Assembly (NCBI GenBank): GCA_938015295.1
Contig: CALLQB010000010.1
Span: forward strand, 1-64,000
Direction of reading: 5' to 3'
DNA from: an uncultured Acidimicrobiales bacterium
GTDB taxonomy: Bacteria > Actinomycetota > Acidimicrobiia > Acidimicrobiales > SHLQ01
DNA length: 64,000 nucleotides
The translations under genes were made by a program, and so were the position numbers. The notes under the pieces are model-generated. The model had not been told where the DNA came from. It made no database searches and worked only from the letters and a program-made list of their open reading frames with translations. This document shows, in pieces, positions 44,475 to 54,127 of the stretch (positions within the stretch are counted from its first letter, which is position 1; every line of letters begins with the position of its first letter).

Positions 44475-45842
44475 CTACCAGCTATGCAGAGAGGAGTGCA
44501 CCGTCGAAGGCGGCGCCGACCCGGCCGCAGTTTCGGCTGTCGGTAACCACAGGGTGAAAACCGAACCCTCGCCGACTTTCGAAGCCAGATGCACCGAACC
44601 ACTGTGCGACTCGGCTATCTGGCGCACGATGGTAAGGCCGAGGCCCGTTCGCCGGTCGCGTCCAGTCGATGGTCCATCGCCGCGCCAAAACCGGCCGAAA
44701 ATTCGCTCCTGGTCTCCCGCGGCGATGCCGACCCCTTGGTCCTCGACAGCTAACCATCGCCACGAACCCTCGCTGCCAGCGGCCAAAGAGATGGTGTCGC
44801 CGTCGGAAGAGTGCCGCATCGCGTTGACCACCAGATTGGCTACAGCTCGACGCAGTGCTTGAGCGTCGGCCGAGACCTCGACGGGTCCGGTGCCAGCAGC
44901 AGTGCCGCCCGTGTCGCCAGTGCCTCCAGTGCCGCCGTGACTCTCGTTGCGATGAACAATGGCAACTCCGGTTTCACCAGCAGCAGCTGCGAACTCCGCC
45001 GCGGCAGCACGTGCCAACTCGTCAAGGTTGACGACTTCCCTGCGAAGTTCAGGCGACTCGTAACGGGCGGACAACAACAAATCGTCCACCAGCACCGACA
45101 TGCGCTCGGCGGCGTTGAGTACCACGTTGTGCACTTGCCGGTGATCGGCAATATCGGCGGCAGGATCGTCGATGACGACATCAACGTTGGTCCGAATAAC
45201 GGCGAGCGGGTTCCGCAACTCGTGCGACGCTTCCTGAATGAAGTGACGTTGGCCCTCGAAAGATTCGTCGAGTCGACCAATCATGTCGTCGAACGTGTCG
45301 GCCAACTGTCGGAGCTCATCGTTTGGCCCGCGAAGATTTATTCGACGTTTGAGACCAGTGGCCTGGATATCGCGGGCGACGCCGGTAATTCGACCGATAG
45401 GCCGCAACACCATATCGGCGACAAACCAGCCCACGGCCAAGCTTCCAATGAACAGCAACACCAGCGCCGCAAACGAATACTGACGCAGTTTGTCGAGCGC
45501 CCGGGTGTTGACCTCACGTTCGAACGCCGCGAGCGGATCGATGCGAGAGACTTCTTGACTGGTCATCACCAGGCCGTCATCGACCCCGACAATGGTGTAT
45601 TGACGCTCTAGCCGCGAGATGGGCTGGTCGTTGAGCGTTCTAGCAAACCCCGCATAGATTCCGCCGACCACGACCGCCGCTAAGCCGAACAAGAGCAACG
45701 AGTACAGCAAGGTCAGGCGAACCCGGATGGAACCAAGCCAAGGTGGCACGCGCTCGGCCATCCGCTGACCGAACCGCAACGACCGGGTGACGTCACCTTC
45801 ATCGGCGCCGCGCAGGTCGCGAAGCGACGGATCGTCTGTCAT
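44475..45842 (-). CDS. Sensor histidine kinase (MprB/PhoR-like)
   Basis: A 455-residue sensor kinase. Two membrane helices (42-66 and 123-145) flank a short extracytoplasmic loop of about 55 residues; then HAMP (~146-200), HisKA with the phosphoacceptor H207 in EASHELRNPLAVIRTNV, and HATPase with NLVVNAMRHSS, DQGVGIAAGDQERIF and RRTGLGLTIV. Its ATG overlaps the regulator stop by 4 bp. Confidence 0.93.
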   Translation of the reverse strand: MTDDPSLRDLRGADEGDVTRSLRFGQRMAERVPPWLGSIRVRLTLLYSLLLFGLAAVVVGGIYAGFARTLNDQPISRLERQYTIVGVDDGLVMTSQEVSRIDPLAAFEREVNTRALDKLRQYSFAALVLLFIGSLAVGWFVADMVLRPIGRITGVARDIQATGLKRRINLRGPNDELRQLADTFDDMIGRLDESFEGQRHFIQEASHELRNPLAVIRTNVDVVIDDPAADIADHRQVHNVVLNAAERMSVLVDDLLLSARYESPELRREVVNLDELARAAAAEFAAAAGETGVAIVHRNESHGGTGGTGDTGGTAAGTGPVEVSADAQALRRAVANLVVNAMRHSSDGDTISLAAGSEGSWRWLAVEDQGVGIAAGDQERIFGRFWRGDGPSTGRDRRTGLGLTIVRQIAESHSGSVHLASKVGEGSVFTLWLPTAETAAGSAPPSTVHSSLHSW

Positions 45843-46570
45843 TGGCTCGGCGAACCGGGGAGAAGCCGGTAGCCCTTTCCGATCACCGTCTCGATGAGGT
45901 TAGGCAACGACGCTCCCGCAACCGGTTCGCGAATGTTGTCTGGACTCTGCAGCTTTTTGCGCAAGGTACCAACCGTAACCCGCACCGTGTTGGTAAAGGG
46001 GTCGGCGAACTCGTCCCACACATGCTCAAGCAACTCCTCCTGGGAGATCACCAGGTCGGGGTGCGCCATGAAATACCGAAGCAACGCAAATTCCTTTGCC
46101 GTCAACGACAGTTCTTGCCCCGACCGGGTCGCACGGTGCCGGCTGGTGTCCAACTCAAGCTCGCCCACAACAAGAATCGCGCTCGACTGGCTTGCCTCAC
46201 GACGCATCAGCGTTCGTACCCGAGCCGCAAGCTCCGCGAACGCAAACGGCTTGACCAGGTAATCATCGGCGCCCTGGTCGAGACCGGTCACTCGATCATC
46301 GACACCGTCGCGGGCCGTGAGCATAAGCACTCTGGGCTGAGAGGTCAGCTCGGTCGAGTTGCGGATCTGGCGACAAACTTCGAGACCGTCGATTCCCGGC
46401 ATAGTGAGGTCGAGGCACACAAGGTCGTAACCGTTCAGACGAATCTTGTCGAACGCCTCGACACCATCGTGAGCGACATCAACTGCATACCCCTCGCGGC
46501 GAAGGCCCCGAGCAACAGCATCAGCAAGATCAACTTCATCGTCTACCACCAAAATTCGCACACTTGGCAC
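45839..46570 (-). CDS. OmpR-family response regulator (MprA-like)
   Basis: A 243-residue regulator: receiver domain with the acidic pocket VVDDE, phosphoacceptor D54 (LVCLDLTMPG) and the conserved Lys in DYLVKPFAF; a winged-helix DNA-binding domain occupies about 130-235 (ELSLTAKEFALLRYFMAHP, then NTVRVTVGTLRKKL). Start GTG 46570 is chosen because AAGGGAG lies 8 nt upstream; GTG 46588 is the other option. Divergent from moxR with a ~200-bp spacer that must hold both promoters. Confidence 0.93.
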   Translation of the reverse strand: MPSVRILVVDDEVDLADAVARGLRREGYAVDVAHDGVEAFDKIRLNGYDLVCLDLTMPGIDGLEVCRQIRNSTELTSQPRVLMLTARDGVDDRVTGLDQGADDYLVKPFAFAELAARVRTLMRREASQSSAILVVGELELDTSRHRATRSGQELSLTAKEFALLRYFMAHPDLVISQEELLEHVWDEFADPFTNTVRVTVGTLRKKLQSPDNIREPVAGASLPNLIETVIGKGYRLLPGSPSQ

Positions 46571-46786
46571 GCTACCGGCTCCCTTCACTTCAAGACATCA
46601 CGACAAGGTTCGTGAAACTGAGTCAGATATAACCCTCGATATCGGGCCTTGCGACGCCGATTAGGTTGGAGAGTCGGCCATCATGGGTGAAACACCTTTA
46701 TCCTCACCAGTAGTCCTGTTGGCCCTCAGCTGCAGTTGCTTCTGTAACGATGGTGCCGCCCCCGATATAAGGAACGCCGAAAATTC

Positions 46787-47959
46787 ATGGCATTCGACGA
46801 TGACACAACCGAACAAGAGATTGACCCGGAGCATGCCGAGACCCCGACGCTCGATCAGTTCGACACCGGCGACCCGGGCCACACCGATGAGTCATTCGCA
46901 ACCGCATGGAACGATGACGACACGGCCAGCGCGTTTGAAGCAGTCGAGGCCGATGTAGCCAACCAGCCGTCTGTCAGTGTCGACCCAGCGATCCTCGAGA
47001 CGGCATTGTTTGAAATCAAGAAGGTCATCGTCGGCCAAGAACGTATGCTCGAACGACTTCTCGTTTGTGTGCTTGCCCGCGGGCATTGCCTGCTCGAAGG
47101 TGTCCCCGGCGTGGCGAAAACCCTCGCCGTCGAAACATTGGCCAAGGTCACCGGCGGCTCGTTCGCCCGCCTGCAATTCACCCCCGACCTGCTCCCCGCC
47201 GACATCGTCGGCACCCGAATTTACCGGGCCTCAAACGAAACATTCGATGTCGAGCTGGGCCCGGTATTTGCGAACTACGTCCTTGCCGACGAGATCAACA
47301 GGGCGCCCGCCAAGGTGCAATCGGCGCTCCTTGAGATCATGGCCGAAAAACAGGTCTCCATCGGCGGCACGACCTACCCCGCTCCCCTGCCCTTCCTCGT
47401 GTTGGCCACGCAAAACCCCATCGAGTCAGAAGGTGTTTACACCCTTCCCGAGGCCCAACGAGACCGTTTCCTCATGAAGGTCCTCGTCGAATACCCAAGC
47501 CCTGCCGAAGAGGTCGACATCGTGTACCGGATGGGTGTTGCTTCCCCTGAGCCCGTGCAAATCCTCGAACCCGAACGCATCATGGCGTTGCAAGCTGGCG
47601 CAGACGCAACCTATATCGACCGATCGGTGGTCGACTACGCCGTCAATCTTGTGCTCACCACCCGCAACCCAGAAATGATGGGACTACCCGACCTCAGTGA
47701 ACTACTCACCTATGGGGCCAGTCCGCGTGCCAGCCTCGGGCTCGTCCGCGCCGGACGGGCGCTGGCGTTCATGCGCGGCCGCAGCTACGTCGTTCCTCAA
47801 GACGTCTTCGACGTCGCTCCGGAGATCCTTCGTCACCGACTCGTCTTAAGCTACGAAGCTCTCGCCCGCGACATCAGCGCCGATCAAATTCTGTCGCGCA
47901 TTCTCAGCACTATTCCGGCACCCCAAGTTTCACCACAGCAGGATCCAGCGACCTTCTAA
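46787..47959 (+). CDS. MoxR-family AAA+ ATPase
   Basis: A 390-residue MoxR protein. An acidic N-terminal extension (1-60) precedes the AAA+ core: Walker A GVPGVAKT (105-112), Walker B ANYVLADEINRAPAKVQSALLEIM, sensor 1 ATQNPIESEG, and the lid domain. MoxR ATPases act as chaperones with VWA partners, activating or assembling membrane or metal enzymes. Its TAA overlaps the next ATG by 1 bp. Confidence 0.93.
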   Translation: MAFDDDTTEQEIDPEHAETPTLDQFDTGDPGHTDESFATAWNDDDTASAFEAVEADVANQPSVSVDPAILETALFEIKKVIVGQERMLERLLVCVLARGHCLLEGVPGVAKTLAVETLAKVTGGSFARLQFTPDLLPADIVGTRIYRASNETFDVELGPVFANYVLADEINRAPAKVQSALLEIMAEKQVSIGGTTYPAPLPFLVLATQNPIESEGVYTLPEAQRDRFLMKVLVEYPSPAEEVDIVYRMGVASPEPVQILEPERIMALQAGADATYIDRSVVDYAVNLVLTTRNPEMMGLPDLSELLTYGASPRASLGLVRAGRALAFMRGRSYVVPQDVFDVAPEILRHRLVLSYEALARDISADQILSRILSTIPAPQVSPQQDPATF

Positions 47960-48885
47960 TGGCCACCGGTTCTGCTGAGAAGCCATCAAATCGAGAGGTG
48001 TTGCGTCGACTTGAACTCGACGTCTCGCGACGCCTCGACGGCCTGTTGCACGGCGACTACCGAGGCTTGTCGACAGGCCACGGATCCGAACCCGGAGAAA
48101 CCCGTCAGTACGCACCCGGCGACGACGTGCGTCGTATCGACTGGAACGTCACCGCTCGGTCCCAAGAAACCCATATCCGCGAGGCAATCGCCGATCGCGA
48201 ACTCGAAACCCGGGTCTTGCTCGACCTGTCACCCAGCCTTGACTTCGGAACGGTGCAGTGGGAGAAGCGCGAACTCGCTCTGGCGGTCACGCAGGCACTC
48301 GGCGTTATCACCGGCAAGGTCGGCAACCGCTTCGGCGCCTTGGCGCTGCATGCACATGGCGCACTCGACGTTCCCTCGCGTGGCGGTCGAAACCATTTGA
48401 TGTCGCTGCTCCACCAGGTCCGCAATCTCGACCGCGGCGCCGAAGGGCCGGTCAGCCTCTCAAACGGCATCGAGCGGCTCAGCTCAACCGCTCGACGAAG
48501 TGCACTCATGGTGGTCGTTTCCGACTTCCTCGGTCACGACCCGTGGGACGAGGCGCTCAAACGCCTGGCAGTGCGCCATGAGGTCGTCTGTGTTGAGGTT
48601 GTCGACCCTCGTGAGCTCGAGCTACCCGATATTGGCTTGGTCGACCTGATCGACCCCGAGTCGGGCCGAACGCTCGAAATTCAAACCAGCAACAGCGAAG
48701 TTCGAGAGAAGTTTGCCGCGTTGGCCTTGGCTCAGCGGGCAGAACATGCTTCAGCGATTCGTGGCGCTGGCGCCGACCATGTGTTGCTGCGTACCGATCA
48801 GGATTGGCTGCTCGAACTCGCCAAGTTCATCGGCCTTCGAAAACGCCGCAAAGGCGCAAATCCAACAGTGGGCGCCGCCCTATGA
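47959..48885 (+). CDS. DUF58 domain protein
   Basis: A 308-residue cytosolic protein of the DUF58 family, a distant von Willebrand A fold. The diagnostic GETRQYAPGDDVRRIDWNVT segment lies at about residues 43-62, and VLLDLSPSLDF is the degenerate MIDAS strand. Always found with MoxR ATPases. Overlaps moxR by 1 bp and the VWA gene by 4 bp. Confidence 0.92.
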   Translation: MATGSAEKPSNREVLRRLELDVSRRLDGLLHGDYRGLSTGHGSEPGETRQYAPGDDVRRIDWNVTARSQETHIREAIADRELETRVLLDLSPSLDFGTVQWEKRELALAVTQALGVITGKVGNRFGALALHAHGALDVPSRGGRNHLMSLLHQVRNLDRGAEGPVSLSNGIERLSSTARRSALMVVVSDFLGHDPWDEALKRLAVRHEVVCVEVVDPRELELPDIGLVDLIDPESGRTLEIQTSNSEVREKFAALALAQRAEHASAIRGAGADHVLLRTDQDWLLELAKFIGLRKRRKGANPTVGAAL

Positions 48886-49841
48886 GCTTTTTCCATCCCT
48901 GGCGGCTCATCTTTCTTCTGGCGGTTGCCGCACTAGCAGTCGCCTACGTGGTGGTTCAATCGCGCCGCAAACAGTACGCACTCCGCTTCACCAACCTTGA
49001 GCTACTCGCCGAAGTAGCGCCCTCAAGTCCTGGTTGGCGCCGACACGTTCCGGCCGTCGGTTTTCTCACGATGCTTGCCGTGCTTGTGGTCGCCTTCGCT
49101 GATCCAGCCACCGAACGCAAAGTGCCGCGCGAACGCGCCACCATCGTGCTCGCAATCGATACGTCGCTCTCGATGTTGGCCGACGATGTCGACCCCAGTC
49201 GGATTGAGGCGGCAAAGACCGCCGCCAAGACCTTCGTCGCACAAGTCCCTGAATCGATCAACATCGGCTTAGTCGGATTCCACGGCTCCGCGACGATCTG
49301 GGTACCGCCGACCACCGACCGCCTCAAGGTCGAAAACGCAATCGATCGTCTCGAATTGAATGAGCGAACCGCTATTGGCGACGCGCTCTTTGCCAGCCTC
49401 GAGGCGCTCGAGTTGGCTCCCGAGGCCGAGAACGAACTCGAAGCCGTCCCAGGCGCAATCGTCCTCATGTCCGATGGCGAAACTACGGCGGGGCGACCGA
49501 ACGCACAGGGTATCGAGGCTGCGATCAATGCTGAGGTGCCGGTAGCAACCATTGCGTTCGGCACACCAAACGGTCAGATTCTTCTGCCCGAATTCGGCCC
49601 CGACCCCATCGATGTTCCGGTGCGGACCGCAGACCTGCGTGAGATAGCCGATCAAACCGGCGGTGAGTTCTTTGCCGCTGAAAGTGCCGAGGAACTCGAG
49701 CGGGTCTATGCCGATATTGGCTCGTCGGAGGGCTTTGAGGTCGAGCTCTCAAGCATCTCGGACTGGTTTGTTGGTGCCGCATTGCTGCTCGCGTCGATTA
49801 CCGGCCTGCTATCGCTGCTTTGGTTTTCGAGACTTCCGTAG
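48882..49841 (+). CDS. Membrane-anchored VWA-domain protein (BatA-like)
   Basis: A 319-residue protein starting at the ATG that overlaps the DUF58 stop by 4 bp. Two N-terminal membrane helices (8-26 and 58-73) precede a VWA domain with the MIDAS motif D93-T-S95-L-S97 and LMSDGETTAG. A third helix closes the protein (about 297-315). The VWA domain therefore faces outward or inward between anchors, as in BatA proteins. Partner of the MoxR ATPase encoded two genes upstream. Confidence 0.92.
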   Translation: MSFFHPWRLIFLLAVAALAVAYVVVQSRRKQYALRFTNLELLAEVAPSSPGWRRHVPAVGFLTMLAVLVVAFADPATERKVPRERATIVLAIDTSLSMLADDVDPSRIEAAKTAAKTFVAQVPESINIGLVGFHGSATIWVPPTTDRLKVENAIDRLELNERTAIGDALFASLEALELAPEAENELEAVPGAIVLMSDGETTAGRPNAQGIEAAINAEVPVATIAFGTPNGQILLPEFGPDPIDVPVRTADLREIADQTGGEFFAAESAEELERVYADIGSSEGFEVELSSISDWFVGAALLLASITGLLSLLWFSRLP

Positions 49842-49864
49842 GTCTGCGAACACACGTGCCCTTG

Positions 49865-50497
49865 ATGGCAGAGACATCCACGCTGATCGGACCGTTTCGG
49901 CTGCTTGCGTTTCGCGAGCCGCGAGTCCGCCGGATGGGCCAACTCGTCCCAGGCCTTGTGCTTTTTGGCCTCGCGCTTGCGCTCGCCATCGAGGCGAACT
50001 TCGGGACGAACCCGTGGACGGTGTTTCATCAGGGCGCCGCCACCAAGCTCGGATTGTCGATCGGCACTCTGGTGATACTTACCGGCGTCGTCATTGTTGT
50101 GTTGTTCGCTCCGCTCCACGAACCACTGGGACTGGGCACACTCTTGAACGTGATGGTGATCGGCCCTGTGGTCGATCTGGCACTGGCCATCATTCCCGAT
50201 CTGGAGTCACTGGCTCCCCGGCTTCTTGCGATAGGTGTTGCGCCGGTGTTGTTGGGCCTTGCCTCGGGTCTGTATATCGGCGCTGGTCTCGGGCCTGGCC
50301 CGCGTGATGGGCTGATGACCGCACTCGAACGGCGCGGGGTCAAAGTGTCGATCGCTCGAACGCTGATCGAAGTCAGCGCCCTAAGCGCTGGCTGGCTCCT
50401 CGGGGGTCAAGTAGGCCTTGGAACGTTGTATATGGGGTTGACGGTCGGCTTTTGGGTTCAGACCTTCCGCGAGCCGTTTCGCCTTGACACCAGCTAG
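49865..50497 (+). CDS. YczE/YyaS-type membrane protein
   Basis: A 210-residue polytopic protein with about five membrane helices, for example LVPGLVLFGLALALAIEANFG, then NPWTVFHQGAATKLG and GLGPGPRDGLMTALERRG, segments typical of the YitT-related YczE family. Function is unknown for the family; members are predicted transporters or membrane regulators. 23 bp after the VWA gene, so probably in the same operon. Convergent with smc with only 3 bp between stop codons. Confidence 0.85.
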   Translation: MAETSTLIGPFRLLAFREPRVRRMGQLVPGLVLFGLALALAIEANFGTNPWTVFHQGAATKLGLSIGTLVILTGVVIVVLFAPLHEPLGLGTLLNVMVIGPVVDLALAIIPDLESLAPRLLAIGVAPVLLGLASGLYIGAGLGPGPRDGLMTALERRGVKVSIARTLIEVSALSAGWLLGGQVGLGTLYMGLTVGFWVQTFREPFRLDTS

Positions 50498-50500
50498 GCG

Positions 50501-53500
50501 TCAGGCCACCGGCACCGCGGCTGCCGGTGCGCCCACCCGGTCGTCGCTCGTGACCTTCTCGCTGACAACACGTGAGGAACCGCCCGGCTGCATGCTGACG
50601 CCGTAGAGGATGTCGCCGGCCTCCATCGTGCGCTTTTGGTGGCTGACGATAAGCAACTGCGCTTCGTCGCGGAACTCTTTCACCAGTTCGAGGAATCGGT
50701 GCAGGTTCACATCATCGAGTGCGGCCTCGACCTCGTCCATGACATAGAACGGCGAAGGCCGAGAGCGGAACACGGCAAACAGGAAGCCCATCGCTACGAG
50801 CGTGCGCTCGCCACCACTCAGCAACGAGAGTTTCTTCACGTTCTTGCCTGATGGTTTGGCCTCGATCTCGATTCCGGTGTTGAGCGGATCGTTCGGCATC
50901 GTGAGTCGAATCCGACCAACGCCACCGGGGAACAACTTGCCGAAGAGATGTTCGAAGTTCTGTGAGACGTCAGCGAACGCCGACGCGAACACGTTGACGA
51001 TTTCTTCATCGATCGATCGAATGACCTTTGCGAGGTCGCGCCGGGTGCCACGCACATCATCGAGCTGACTCTGCAGAAATTCGTGACGCTCCTGCAGCTG
51101 CTCGAACTCTTGCAACGCCAGTGGGTTGATGGGCCCCATGACCTTGAGTTCGCGTTCGAGGTCGCGAACCCGGGCCGCTGGTTTCACGCCCTCGGCGAGT
51201 TCTGGACACTGGGCTTCGAGCGCTGCACCAGGTTCGATGTCGAGGTCACGTCGAAGAGATTCAACCGCCGCCTCGACACGGAGCTTTACTTCGGTTTGCT
51301 CAAGCTCGACCCGGCCGGTGAGCTCACGTAGCTGCTCGAGACGTCGTTCAAGCTGATTGCGTTGCTTGCGCAACGAATCGAGGTTGGTGGCGATTGCCTG
51401 TTGGGTCTCGCTTTGCTTGCGGCGACGTTCACGAATGTCGTCTAGTTCGAACTCGATGGTGCCGAGTCGGTTCTCAACGACCGACGCAAGTTTCTTGACG
51501 ATGGCTTCACGGCGGTCGAGCTTGAGACGCGTCGCTTCTACCTCGGCAAGCGACTCGGCGTGCTCAACGAGCTTGGCATCGACATCGGTAAGTCGGCTGC
51601 GAAGTACCGAGCGGCGCTCCTCAACCGCGGCAGCCCGAACTTCAAGGTCGGTCCGGAGCGACGACACCGCTGCGGCCCGCTCGTCGAGACTCATACGCTC
51701 GACATTCATCGCTTTACCTTTTTCGACAACCGCCTGCTCGGCCGCCTCAAATTCCGGCAACGATGACTGGAGTTCGGCAACCCGTTGCTGATCGCGGTCG
51801 GACCGGTCGGTCAACTCGGCGACACGTACCTGCAGCGACTCGAGTTCGACGGTAGCTTCGCGCTGGTCGCGAGCCAGTCGCTCGAGACGCTCGGTGGCCG
51901 CGACCATACGAGAATCGGTGGCATCGAGCTGTTGACCAACCCGGTTGTGCTCGGCTTTGGCCTCGCCAACCTTGGTCTTGGCTTGGGCTTGGCGGTCCCG
52001 CAGCTCGGTCAGTCGCTCCATAAGCACGGCGACGGCTGCCTCGGCGTCATCGAGCGCGCCCTTGGTCGCTCCGGCGCCGCCAGCGCCGAGGCGCCAGCCT
52101 CCGGGGCCGAATCGGTCGCCTTCACGGGTAACGACAACCCGGCCAGGCGAAGCGATGGCCTGATCGAGTGCGGCAGTCCACTCACCGTCGACGACGTCGA
52201 CGTTGAGTAAAAGGCGGTCGAGGAGTTCGTCGAGGCCGGGCCGCAACGCACGCACCCGGGCTCGGAGGCCACCATTGCTCGCCCCAGAGGCTGCTGCTGG
52301 TGCTGCGGCGATGAGGACCTCACCGCCAAGATCTTCTTCGCTGAGCTTCGACAGGGCTCGACGGGCAGCGACATCGCCCTCGACGACGATGCCAGCAAGC
52401 GCTGGCCCCACCGCTGCTTCAAACGCTGCTTCGAAACCGTTGTCTACATCGACGAGTTCGACGAGTGTGCCAAGCACGCCGTCGATACCGGCAAGCGATT
52501 CAATACCGGCTGCGGTTCGGGCTTCGTCGAGGGCTAGTTGCAGTGCTTCGATACGCGCCTGGCCAGCGTTGAGTTCGCGTTCGGCTAGCGCGGCTTCTTC
52601 GTTGACAGCTTCGGCGGCCTCGGTCGCGCTAGCAAGTTGCGCTTCGAGCGCCGTGATGGCCTCGACCAGTGGTTCTTCGTCGGACTCGGCCGACTGCATC
52701 GTGGTAACGAGCTCAGTGCGTTTGCCGTCGAGTTCGCCGAGCACCTGCTCGAGTTGGGTGATGCGTTCGGAGAGGCGGCTCCGCTCGGCAACCGCTCGCT
52801 CGACTGAAGCGCTGAGCGCACCAAGCTCGCCGCGGACCTCAGCGGCACGACCCGTGGGTGGCTCGACACCTTCGGCCCAATCTTTTTCGAAAGACTCGCG
52901 TAGCCCTGCGAGTTCGGCGTCGGCGAGCCGAACCCGTTCGGCGTCGGGTTTCAGGCCGAGTGCTTCACGCTCGACCTCATCAAGGTCGGACCGCAGGCGG
53001 GCGGACTCGGATTCGAGAGTCGCCACGACAGCCTGATCGACAAACGCGTCGCGGTCGCGGGAAATGCCCTGCCGCCGCTGCTCGAGCACCGCAACAAGGC
53101 CTCGCGAGCGTTCGCGGATCGACTCATAGCGCACGAGTGCATCGCCGATATCGGCGCCGCCCTGGGTCGACAGCTGCGATTCGGCGGTAGCGACGGCGGT
53201 ATCGAGTCGTGCCAGTTCGTCTTTGACCTGGCGAGTTTCGACAACAAGCTCGTTACGTTTTTCTCGTTGCGATTGTGTCTGAGTGTGCAGACGAGCAAGC
53301 TGTTGACCAGCGACAAAAACCTGCAACGCGTGAAGCTCGTCGACCAGATCGCCGTGTCGGCGTGCGGCGTCGGCCTGGCGTTCGAGAGGACGAAGTTGTC
53401 GCCGAACCTCGCGCAACAGATCTTGTACTCGGGTGAGGTTCGCCTCGGTTGAGTTGAGGCGACGTTCCGCCTTTTCTTTGCGCTTGCGGTATTTGAGGAC

Positions 53501-53998
53501 GCCAGCCGCTTCCTCGATAATCATGCGCCGGTCTTCAGGGCGAGCGTTGAGCACCTGGTCGATCTGTCCCTGCGACACGATGACGTGCTGCTGACGGCCG
53601 ACGCCAGCGTCGCTAAGCAATTCTTGGATGTCGAGCAGGCGGCAGGGTGCCCCGTTGATCATGTATTCGCTGTCGCCGCTGCGGAACAGCACGCGCGTGA
53701 CCGTTACTTCGGTGAACTCAATCGGCAGAACACCGTCGCTGTTGTCGATGGTGAGTGAAACCTCGGCGCGGCCAAGGGCAGGGCGCTTTGCGGTACCAGC
53801 GAAGATGACATCGTCCATCTTCTGACTTCGGACCGCACTGGGCGCTTGGGCACCAAGTACCCAGGCGACGGCATCGACAACATTGGACTTACCCGACCCA
53901 TTTGGACCCACCACAACGGTGACTCCCGGCTCAAGATCGAGCTGGGTTGCGTCGGCGAAAGACTTGAAGCCCTTCATGGTTAACGACTTCAGGAACAT
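50501..53998 (-). CDS. smc: Chromosome segregation protein SMC
   Basis: A 1165-residue SMC ATPase. Walker A GPNGSGKS (31-38), Q-loop, then coiled coils to about 490 and from 660 to 990 around a hinge (~500-650, including LAGIDGVLGTLVELVD). The C-terminal head has the signature LLSGGERTLVAMGFLFA and Walker B FYVMDEVEAALDD. Coiled coils compact DNA and load at ParB sites with ScpA/ScpB, not encoded here. ATG start. A long inverted repeat lies just upstream, between smc and the mutM-like gene. Confidence 0.97.
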   Translation of the reverse strand: MFLKSLTMKGFKSFADATQLDLEPGVTVVVGPNGSGKSNVVDAVAWVLGAQAPSAVRSQKMDDVIFAGTAKRPALGRAEVSLTIDNSDGVLPIEFTEVTVTRVLFRSGDSEYMINGAPCRLLDIQELLSDAGVGRQQHVIVSQGQIDQVLNARPEDRRMIIEEAAGVLKYRKRKEKAERRLNSTEANLTRVQDLLREVRRQLRPLERQADAARRHGDLVDELHALQVFVAGQQLARLHTQTQSQREKRNELVVETRQVKDELARLDTAVATAESQLSTQGGADIGDALVRYESIRERSRGLVAVLEQRRQGISRDRDAFVDQAVVATLESESARLRSDLDEVEREALGLKPDAERVRLADAELAGLRESFEKDWAEGVEPPTGRAAEVRGELGALSASVERAVAERSRLSERITQLEQVLGELDGKRTELVTTMQSAESDEEPLVEAITALEAQLASATEAAEAVNEEAALAERELNAGQARIEALQLALDEARTAAGIESLAGIDGVLGTLVELVDVDNGFEAAFEAAVGPALAGIVVEGDVAARRALSKLSEEDLGGEVLIAAAPAAASGASNGGLRARVRALRPGLDELLDRLLLNVDVVDGEWTAALDQAIASPGRVVVTREGDRFGPGGWRLGAGGAGATKGALDDAEAAVAVLMERLTELRDRQAQAKTKVGEAKAEHNRVGQQLDATDSRMVAATERLERLARDQREATVELESLQVRVAELTDRSDRDQQRVAELQSSLPEFEAAEQAVVEKGKAMNVERMSLDERAAAVSSLRTDLEVRAAAVEERRSVLRSRLTDVDAKLVEHAESLAEVEATRLKLDRREAIVKKLASVVENRLGTIEFELDDIRERRRKQSETQQAIATNLDSLRKQRNQLERRLEQLRELTGRVELEQTEVKLRVEAAVESLRRDLDIEPGAALEAQCPELAEGVKPAARVRDLERELKVMGPINPLALQEFEQLQERHEFLQSQLDDVRGTRRDLAKVIRSIDEEIVNVFASAFADVSQNFEHLFGKLFPGGVGRIRLTMPNDPLNTGIEIEAKPSGKNVKKLSLLSGGERTLVAMGFLFAVFRSRPSPFYVMDEVEAALDDVNLHRFLELVKEFRDEAQLLIVSHQKRTMEAGDILYGVSMQPGGSSRVVSEKVTSDDRVGAPAAAVPVA
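50507..50529. terminator. Inverted repeat at the yczE/smc convergent junction
   Basis: CACCGGCA (50507-50514) and TGCCGGTG (50522-50529) form a perfect 8-bp stem with a 7-nt loop, inside the last codons of smc and 10 bp past the end of yczE. It could stop plus-strand transcripts. No U-tract follows. Confidence 0.35.
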
Positions 53999-54075
53999 GG
54001 CGCGCGAACGTAGCAGGAAATTACAACGAAGTAATTACGGGAACGAGATTTCGCGTGGCAGCCCCCACAACCCCA

Positions 54076-54124
54076 AATCTCGTGACACAGAGCGACAAAG
54101 TTTGTCGCCTGGTGTCACGAGATT
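54076..54124. repeat. Long interrupted palindrome between the mutM-like gene and smc
   Basis: Outer arms of 13 bp (54076-54088 with 54112-54124) are perfect complements; inner arms of 8 bp (54092-54099 with 54101-54108) share the same axis, with a 3-nt mismatch zone between them and a single central G. The transcript could form a 21-bp, near-continuous helix. It starts 4 bp after the stop of the mutM-like gene. A related CGAGATT segment recurs near 54046. Terminator, RNase III target or a small repeat element are all possible. Confidence 0.65.
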
Positions 54125-54127
54125 CCG

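Noticed and set aside
46683..46958. Small open frame in the moxR promoter spacer
   Set aside because: Overlaps moxR out of frame, rich in Ser and Cys without pattern.
52203..53036. Ser/Arg-rich open frame opposite smc
   Set aside because: Shadow of the SMC coiled-coil codons; composition is artefactual.
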